Source of the DNA: Bacteroidetes bacterium 2013_40CM_41_45 | GTDB lineage: Bacteria > Bacteroidota > Bacteroidia > AKYH767-A > 2013-40CM-41-45 | Direction: 5' to 3' | NCBI GenBank assembly: GCA_002215675.1 | Contig: NGFH01000003.1 | Location: 16,957-80,956, forward strand | DNA: 64,000 nucleotides | In this document: positions 58,793 through 64,000 of the stretch, piece after piece | Layout: each line of letters starts with the position of its first letter | How positions within the stretch are numbered: position 1 is the stretch's first letter | Translations under genes and position numbers: made by a program | Notes under the pieces: generated by a model | Database searches by the model: none | Seen by the model: only the letters and a program-made list of their open reading frames with translations | Told to the model about the DNA's origin: nothing

Positions 58793-59107
58793 TTATGAAA
58801 CCATTATTGTATAATTTCTCGGTACAAGACCACCAGCATTTCCCGATGTATAAGTCCATGTTATATCAGGATAAATTTTTACATGCTCCCATTTTTGCCA
58901 ATCATAAGGATATGTTGGATATGTTGGATATGTTGGATATGTTGGATAAACATATGGTCTATCAACATAAATAGTTTCTTTTTCTGGTTGAATGCCCAAC
59001 AGATTAGTCAAAGCTTCTTGTAATTCTATTGCTTGTTCAACCGTCAATTCAGCTTCTTTATTTCCTATCTTTATTGTTATTTTAGATATTTGTACATCTT
59101 TATTCAT
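58793..59107 (-). CDS. Hypothetical protein with PTY repeats
   Basis: 104 residues with AAGGAGATTTAAA upstream. N-terminal half is alpha/beta (KIGNKEAELTVEQAIELQEALTNLL); the middle has four PTY repeats that may form an extended linker. No family recognised. Confidence 0.6.
   Translation of the reverse strand: MNKDVQISKITIKIGNKEAELTVEQAIELQEALTNLLGIQPEKETIYVDRPYVYPTYPTYPTYPTYPYDWQKWEHVKIYPDITWTYTSGNAGGLVPRNYTIMVS
58911..58946 (-). repeat. Four 9-bp tandem repeats
   Basis: TATGTTGGA repeated four times (58911, 58920, 58929, 58938), encoding PTYPTYPTYPTYP-type repeats on the - strand. Likely to vary in copy number by slippage. Confidence 0.88.
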
Positions 59108-59145
59108 TTTTAAATCTCCTTAATATTAATAAAAAACCAATTTTA

Positions 59146-59424
59146 TCAAGGTTTTATTTCTGTAGTTTGTTCTGAAACTTCTTCTATACTTTCAGATTCT
59201 TCGTTTTCATCATTAAGCATATGATACATTCTATGGTCGAATTCTGCTTCGGCTGTTTCACTTGTAAGAGCAAGTGTTTCTAAAATAACCATTCCGGCTT
59301 TTGCCATAAGTAAAGGGATATTGTCAGACATGAATCCTTGAGGCCATGATTCTTCGCCAAAATTTGCTTCACACCATGTTTCTAAAGTTTGAGCTAAATC
59401 TGATTCTAATTTTGGATGTAACAT
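59146..59424 (-). CDS. Small acidic hypothetical protein
   Basis: 92 residues, ATG overlapping the previous stop at 59424. Soluble, helical, with an acidic tail (NDENEESESIEEVSEQTTE). No family recognised. Confidence 0.6.
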   Translation of the reverse strand: MLHPKLESDLAQTLETWCEANFGEESWPQGFMSDNIPLLMAKAGMVILETLALTSETAEAEFDHRMYHMLNDENEESESIEEVSEQTTEIKP

Positions 59425-59801
59425 TATTTATTCTCCATTTCTGAAATCGCAATATCATTTGCTTTACTTTTAATTTTTCTTTTTTCTGGACTTCTCAAAA
59501 GGTCACGTAAATTTTGACCCAATTGTACTACTGCACGTTTACCGGCAGGAAAATCTTGGTAAATTGTTTTTCCTTGTAAACGACTTTCTCTTGCATTTAC
59601 ACCTTTTCTAGCTGGTAAAATTTGTATATAAAGATGCATTAAGCCTCTAATATCTATATCAATTCCGTTTTCAATTGATTCGGCAAATATGTCTTCAAAT
59701 GTTTTCAGAAATATTTTTGCATCATTGACTGTAAAGCTTCCTCGTTCGGCAAGCATTTGTATAAATTGGTCACGGTCAATAAAATTTGTATTTTTAGTCA
59801 T
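59424..59801 (-). CDS. HU/IHF-like DNA-binding protein
   Basis: 125 residues with TAGGAGAAGAG upstream. The pattern DQFIQMLAERGSFTVNDAKIFLKTFEDIFAESIENGIDIDIRGLMHLYIQILPARKGVNAR is HU-like: two N-terminal helices, the beta saddle (IDIRGLMHLYI), and the arm region with ARKG. DNA bending or nucleoid packaging of phage DNA is expected. A basic tail follows. Confidence 0.75.
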   Translation of the reverse strand: MTKNTNFIDRDQFIQMLAERGSFTVNDAKIFLKTFEDIFAESIENGIDIDIRGLMHLYIQILPARKGVNARESRLQGKTIYQDFPAGKRAVVQLGQNLRDLLRSPEKRKIKSKANDIAISEMENK

Positions 59802-59837
59802 TTTTTACTCTTCTCCTACCAATATATAATGGGGTAC

Positions 59838-60620
59838 TTAACTTTCGCCATTTTTCACAAGTCTTTTTTTAGATTCGAGTTTAATTTTATTTAAATATGT
59901 TTTATAACATTCTATACAAAAATCATGTTTTTTAGATTTTACTATTTCTTTTCCACATTCTACACAAAAATATTGTATAAAAGAAGTTATATTGTTTATA
60001 TCTGTAATCACCATAAAATGTTTTCCTTTATCATCGGCAAAATTCAGTTTAAAACTTTTATCACTAAAAAGATTTGTTTCGATAAACCCTCTAATACCAT
60101 CTAATTCATATTTTATTCTATTAGATTCTTTTTCTGTAGGATGAGAAAATCCAGCAAAATATAATACAAAATTGAAATCCATATTTAAATAATAAGCATG
60201 ACTTTTTCTTTTTATTTCTTTTATTCTAGCCGTAGAAAATTTTTGAAGTCTAGCCAAAACTATCATGGTAAAAAGAATTCGATATAATTTATGAGGTAAT
60301 TTTTTTATTTTTTCTATTTCAGAAACATAAACTGGTATATTCATTGTTCCCGATTTTAATTTATACATTTTTGATTTTCTTATGGATTTATTTATCATGT
60401 TTTGATAAATAACAGGATTGAAATATTCATCCTCATTCTTACAAAAATCAATTATCATATTGTAAATAGTCTTATCTTTATGACCTTGCATATGAAAATA
60501 TTTACTCAACAAACCTAATTCATAATTGTTTATTACATGACCAGTAAAGCCATATTTAATTATCTGGTTAGATTTACTTATTTCGTCCAGTATCGGGAGT
60601 CTCTTTGGCAATGGAATCAA
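59838..60620 (-). CDS. Hypothetical protein with C-terminal zinc finger
   Basis: 260 residues. AAAAGGAGAA precedes the TTG at 60620; another in-frame TTG at 60611 is an alternative. The C-terminus has CVECGKEIVKSKKHDFCIEC, a zinc knuckle. The rest is helical and alpha/beta, with no family recognised; the position beside polymerase, methylase and HU genes hints at a DNA-related role. It overlaps the methylase end. Confidence 0.6.
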   Translation of the reverse strand: MIPLPKRLPILDEISKSNQIIKYGFTGHVINNYELGLLSKYFHMQGHKDKTIYNMIIDFCKNEDEYFNPVIYQNMINKSIRKSKMYKLKSGTMNIPVYVSEIEKIKKLPHKLYRILFTMIVLARLQKFSTARIKEIKRKSHAYYLNMDFNFVLYFAGFSHPTEKESNRIKYELDGIRGFIETNLFSDKSFKLNFADDKGKHFMVITDINNITSFIQYFCVECGKEIVKSKKHDFCIECYKTYLNKIKLESKKRLVKNGES

Positions 60621-61293
60621 TTCTCCTTTTTGCTATCTTATATTTTATTTTATCATATTCAATACCAATAACATTTCTATTATTTTTTAATCCCCAAGAA
60701 ATTGTTGTACCTGAACCAACAAATGGGTCAACTATTAAATCACCTTCATCGGTATATGGAAGTAAAATTCTATCCATAAGTTTTAAAGGTTTTTGCCATT
60801 CTACAAGTTTTCCGGTTTCAGGATTAGATATGCGTTCTTTGGCAACAGTGGTTAAACAAATATCGTCTATCCAAGCTGTTGCTTTTTTTGTTATTCTTCC
60901 CGAGGGATTCAATCTCTTAGAACCTGTGGTTGCTTTTGGGACTTGAATCCTGTCAGGATAAAATTTATAATTTGAACCTTTACAATAAATGAGTATGTCA
61001 TCATAGCATTGATGAAATTTATTAGATGGAGAACGCCCCCATTCGTTTTTCCATACAAGATGATTTAAAAATGTTGCGCCATTGATTTCATCTTCCATAT
61101 AAACCCTGAATCTATGTTGACTATGAAAATCAGTCATGGCAATAAATATTCCGCCATCTTTTAACATGTCATAATAATGGTCTACCCAATTAAAATCAAG
61201 GTTTTCATATATATAATCAGCAAAGATAATATCAACTGTTTTACTGTCTCTATTGAACTTCATATTGTCCATGTTCAAAAGTTTGTAAGTCAT
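60574..61293 (-). CDS. DNA methyltransferase (beta-class, degenerate catalytic motif)
   Basis: 239 residues. The catalytic motif comes first (IIFADYIYEN at 28-37, where DPPY is usual), and the AdoMet motif last (LIVDPFVGSGTTISWGLKNNRNVIGIEYD at ~193-221), which is the beta order of N6/N4 DNA methylases. WKNEWGRSPSNKFHQCYDDILIYCKG is a recognition/stacking segment. The altered motif (DYIY) may change or abolish catalysis. The start overlaps the polymerase-like gene by 44 bases. Confidence 0.75.
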   Translation of the reverse strand: MTYKLLNMDNMKFNRDSKTVDIIFADYIYENLDFNWVDHYYDMLKDGGIFIAMTDFHSQHRFRVYMEDEINGATFLNHLVWKNEWGRSPSNKFHQCYDDILIYCKGSNYKFYPDRIQVPKATTGSKRLNPSGRITKKATAWIDDICLTTVAKERISNPETGKLVEWQKPLKLMDRILLPYTDEGDLIVDPFVGSGTTISWGLKNNRNVIGIEYDKIKYKIAKRRIDSIAKETPDTGRNK

Positions 61294-62365
61294 TTATTCT
61301 AAATTCCTTTTCTGAGTAATTTTTATTGAGAAAATTTATTTTTCCCATATGGTCTAAAATTGGAACAATTATTTTTCTATTGGAATTTGAGAGCATATTA
61401 TTTATAATGCCCTCCCCGAACAGGCTCCAACACATTTCACTTTGAGAATTGTTTTGATAACAAACTCGAACAGCAAGATTTGCTAGTTCATTTATATTAG
61501 AGGATATATTAAACAAGGCTTTATTTTTTATTGCCGCCGCCATTTGTTCAAAGTTTTCATAATCGCTGGTTTCATAAGTTTTTCTTTTAAAGGATTTATA
61601 TTCTTTATATAATTCTTCCATTTTTTCCAGTTTTATTTTATTTAATGAAATGTTTTTATCAATATATATATTAAAATCAAAATTAAAATCTTTTTTCAAT
61701 GAAATTTTATATTCTTTTATCTGATTTGAAATATATTTATAAACTTTATCCATAATTCCATTTGAATTAATTAAAAATGGAATATATTTAACATATTTTT
61801 CATATATTTCTTGTTCTTTTTTATGTCTTTTTTTAGATAATAAAACATCTAATCCATATCCAAATTTAGATTGACAATAATTTTCATAAATTTTATTATA
61901 TTTTTTATATTCATTCATCTTGTGAGGGTAAAGATAGGTCATCCAAAGAGGACGTTTATCAATAATAATTTTATTTTGAATATTTATCTGTTCTATCTCT
62001 TGTAATGTCATGGAAGATTTCAACTTAATCCATCTCCCCCATTCCGGTATTTTCTTGGTAATGATTCCTTTTTGTTTATCTATTTCATTACCTTGTAGTT
62101 TACGACATATTTTTAATCTTTCCATAATCATTTTATATTCAATAGAATCTTTTTCAAATAATGAAAGCATTGAATATAATGTTGTGGATTGATTTGTTAT
62201 AAGTCCAATCTTTGAGCCAAAAGAATTGATGTCTGATAAAGCCAGATTATTATTTTCTATAATTCCTTTTGGTGCAGATTTTTTTTCATATGATATTGGC
62301 AATCCATTGGATGTGCCTTGAATAAAAACATCATTATCTGTTGTGAATAAAATATCGAAATCAAA
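61250..62365 (-). CDS. RNA polymerase-like protein (double-psi-barrel family, predicted), exon 2
   Basis: Second exon, 371 codons plus stop, beginning TTT GAT TTC GAT ATT. It continues the catalytic motif: exon 1 ends LYGDGD and exon 2 starts FDFDILFTTDNDVFIQG. Then follow SYEKKSAPKG, SFGSKIGLITNQSTTLYSMLSLF, YKMIMERLKICRKLQGNEIDKQKGII and a helical C-terminal half. The pattern matches phage proteins related to YonO and to QDE-1-type RNA polymerases, from my memory of the family. Confidence 0.7.
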   Translation of the reverse strand, partial: FDFDILFTTDNDVFIQGTSNGLPISYEKKSAPKGIIENNNLALSDINSFGSKIGLITNQSTTLYSMLSLFEKDSIEYKMIMERLKICRKLQGNEIDKQKGIITKKIPEWGRWIKLKSSMTLQEIEQINIQNKIIIDKRPLWMTYLYPHKMNEYKKYNKIYENYCQSKFGYGLDVLLSKKRHKKEQEIYEKYVKYIPFLINSNGIMDKVYKYISNQIKEYKISLKKDFNFDFNIYIDKNISLNKIKLEKMEELYKEYKSFKRKTYETSDYENFEQMAAAIKNKALFNISSNINELANLAVRVCYQNNSQSEMCWSLFGEGIINNMLSNSNRKIIVPILDHMGKINFLNKNYSEKEFRINDLQTFEHGQYEVQ

Positions 62366-63370
62366 CTTTTATACCCTCGGTTTCCCGATATTTTTAAGGG
62401 GAATAGACTATATCTTTATCCAATTCAAAATTGGATATTTGGCATTTCCTAAGAATGAGTTTCACATTCAAAGTACGGTTTTCACCTAGTCGTTACATGT
62501 TCTATTTTCATAGCTTCACACGGTATTTACTTTATTGATTTATTTTATTTTTATTCTCTTTATTGGCAAAAGAAAATAAAAACCCTCTATATAAAACTTT
62601 ATTATTTATCATTGTTGATAGTCTATTTTGAACACTTTTAACCTTTTTAGCTCTCACAATTTTTTTCTCAATCAAAAATTCAGCACAATGTTTTACAGTT
62701 AAAAATGTCTCAATAATTATATTATCTTTTATCATATCTACTGGTTTTGCCTTAGGATTATTTTCATAAGTTATGTTTCTATGATTCTCAACCCATTGAT
62801 TGTATTTTTCTTCGCTCATTCTTTCTTTTGGTGAGACACCAAATTGAGAATTTTTATCACCAGTAACAGAAACACTTCTATTTTTCAACCATTGTTCATA
62901 TATTTCTGGAGTCATTCTTTCTTTTGGAGATACTCCGTACATTGGATTATTTTCACCTCTTAAAACTGGAAAAAATTTTCCACCCGGAGAAATATTGCAT
63001 TGTGCTTGATTTATTTCTTTATATTTTTCAATATAATAGATTTCTCTTTCATAAGCAACATCTTCATCCAAATTATCTTCTAGGATTTTATAATCACAAT
63101 CATATTTATTATAATATCTCATAAAATATATATTTCTTCTATTTAATCTTTTTGCTCTTCTTCCAGAACCTTTTCCTATGTAAAAAACATTATCTGTTTC
63201 TTTATTGAACCAAGCATAAACATAATGTTTATTCAAACCCATATCCTATCTGCCAATATTTAAAATCAATTTTAGTATTCCACCGTTAGCAGTATTTCTA
63301 CCACACCTTATATTTATAAGTTAACCAAATTTTTTATTATACATTACTGTATAAGGAGACAGTGTTGTTC
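62366..63370 (-). mobile_element. Group I intron with GIY-YIG endonuclease ORF
   Basis: 1005 bases on the - strand. P1 pairs exon GGAGAT with intron GTCTCC (six pairs, U-G at the splice site). Core elements: ACGGT/ACCGT for P4, AACGACTA and AAAGATATAGTC for P7 and the S segment, ATCCAATT/GAATTGGAT for P8, and a CGG-GAAA-CCG hairpin. The intron ends in G (62366). It contains the endonuclease gene 62532-63242. Splicing keeps the frame. Confidence 0.9.
62532..63242 (-). CDS. Intron-encoded GIY-YIG homing endonuclease
   Basis: 236 residues. HYVYAWFNK and VFYIGKGSGRRAKR are the GIY-YIG motifs with the catalytic Arg; EREIYYIEKY gives the Glu. Two NUMOD3-like repeats (NPMYGVSPKERMTPEIYEQW and NSQFGVSPKERMSEEKYNQW) and a NUMOD1-like C-terminus (IIETFLTVKHCAEFLIEKK) bind the target. 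It would cut intron-less copies of the polymerase-like gene to spread the intron. Confidence 0.88.
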   Translation of the reverse strand: MGLNKHYVYAWFNKETDNVFYIGKGSGRRAKRLNRRNIYFMRYYNKYDCDYKILEDNLDEDVAYEREIYYIEKYKEINQAQCNISPGGKFFPVLRGENNPMYGVSPKERMTPEIYEQWLKNRSVSVTGDKNSQFGVSPKERMSEEKYNQWVENHRNITYENNPKAKPVDMIKDNIIIETFLTVKHCAEFLIEKKIVRAKKVKSVQNRLSTMINNKVLYRGFLFSFANKENKNKINQ

Positions 63371-64000
63371 ATCTCCATCACCATAAAGCATCATGTCAAT
63401 ACCATGAATATTGAAAACAATACCGCTTTTCAAATGACCATACCATTTATCAATTTCATTATTTCTAATTAGATTGAGAGTATTCATTTCACTTTTCCAA
63501 GTAAGAGGACTTCTGCCCGATGCAACTTTGAAAATATTTTGTTCTATCCAATAAGAAGAATAGTGTTCATGTTCTTCTAACAATCCTTTTACTGGTAAAT
63601 TAAAAGCATGTTGACATAAAGCAAATGGGTCACTAATACAAACTTGATAATTACCATTTATCAGTAATCCACCAGTATATGATTCTCTTATTTTCTTATT
63701 TAGTGTTCTAGAAATATATTGTTTAATAAAATAATCTTTTGATGAATTTTTATTTATAAGTAATGCTTTTATATAATTATTATCAATTGATTTCCATTGA
63801 GTTTCATCAAATTTTTCTATAGATGTTCCCATTAAATAAAGAAGTGATTTTTCTGGAGACTCGAAACTTATTTCTTTAAAGTATTGAATAGTGTCATTGC
63901 ACAAATATTCAATATCTTTATTATCAATATCTAAAACTTGAATATATTGATAAGATGACCAGAAATTTTTCTTTTCTTCTTTTGGGGTTTGACGAGAGAT
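63371..64000 (-). CDS. RNA polymerase-like protein, exon 1 (5' part outside the window)
   Basis: The frame is open from the window edge (position 64000) to GGA GAT at 63371, 210 codons. It ends IHGIDMMLYGDGD just before the intron. The frame continues into the intron for eight codons and stops at 63344, which explains an apparent gene end there. Earlier residues (RTLNKKIRESYTGGLLINGNYQVCISDPFALCQHAF) are typical of the polymerase-like family. The N-terminus lies to the right of the window. Confidence 0.7.

Noticed and set aside
58911..58946. CRISPR-like or origin iteron array
   Set aside because: The four 9-bp units are directly adjacent, in frame, and encode PTY repeats in a protein.
63344..63904. 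Separate 186-residue gene starting at 63904
   Set aside because: The frame is open upstream to the window edge and its end lies in an intron, so it is an internal part of a split gene.

Overview
The window is a 64 kb piece of an AT-rich double-stranded DNA tailed phage (Caudoviricetes). It carries a large terminase, portal, capsid protease, major capsid protein, tail tube protein, tape measure, Dit/Tal-like baseplate proteins and fibres, and no host housekeeping genes. No sheath gene is visible, so a siphovirus is the simplest reading. Strong AGGAGG-type ribosome binding sites, TTGACA-N17-TAGAAT/TATAAT promoters, a GH25 muramidase and the Dit/Tal arrangement suggest a low-GC Gram-positive host; this is inference. 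Stops TAA, TGA and TAG are all used as stops. Both ends of the window cut through genes.

Layout. 1-18,748 (+ strand) is a replication and nucleotide-metabolism block of tightly overlapping genes: dUTPase, many small proteins (several with zinc-binding cysteine pairs or membrane segments), a PD-(D/E)XK-like nuclease, a DnaE-type DNA polymerase III alpha, a dCMP-deaminase-like enzyme, an FtsH-like AAA+ metalloprotease, an SprT-like protease, a GIY-YIG homing endonuclease, a DUF2829/Tad2-like protein, two DNA adenine methylases, a 5'(3')-nucleotidase, a MazZ-type dATP/dGTP diphosphohydrolase and a B12-dependent (class II) ribonucleotide reductase. A bidirectional terminator at 18,785-18,816 separates it from the convergent - strand block.

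18,819-55,984 (- strand, read from high to low coordinates) is the virion block: terminase, portal, small virion proteins, a GH25-phosphodiester glycosidase fusion, a CYTH-like enzyme, an intron-split structural gene, a homing endonuclease, protease/scaffold, major capsid, connectors, tail tube, tail-assembly proteins, RusA resolvase, a tyrosine recombinase placed inside the tail genes, tape measure, Dit, Tal and fibres ending in a glycine-rich tip protein. 56,052-58,394 holds six tRNA genes (Gly, Glu, Pro, Asn, Met, Thr) with an exonuclease and an HNH endonuclease between them. 58,467-64,000 holds a holin candidate, an HU-like protein, a methyltransferase and a polymerase-like gene that runs off the right edge.

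The most notable finds are two group I introns. One (45,826-46,109) is ORF-less and splits a virion gene; its P1, P3, P4, P7, P8 and P9 helices can be drawn by eye, and a free-standing endonuclease gene lies just beyond the 3' exon. The other (62,366-63,370) carries a GIY-YIG endonuclease and interrupts what looks like the catalytic aspartate motif of a double-psi-barrel RNA polymerase-like protein. In both cases splicing joins the frames exactly. Also notable is a promoter whose -10 hexamer forms the loop of the terminator of the upstream gene (7,272-7,320).
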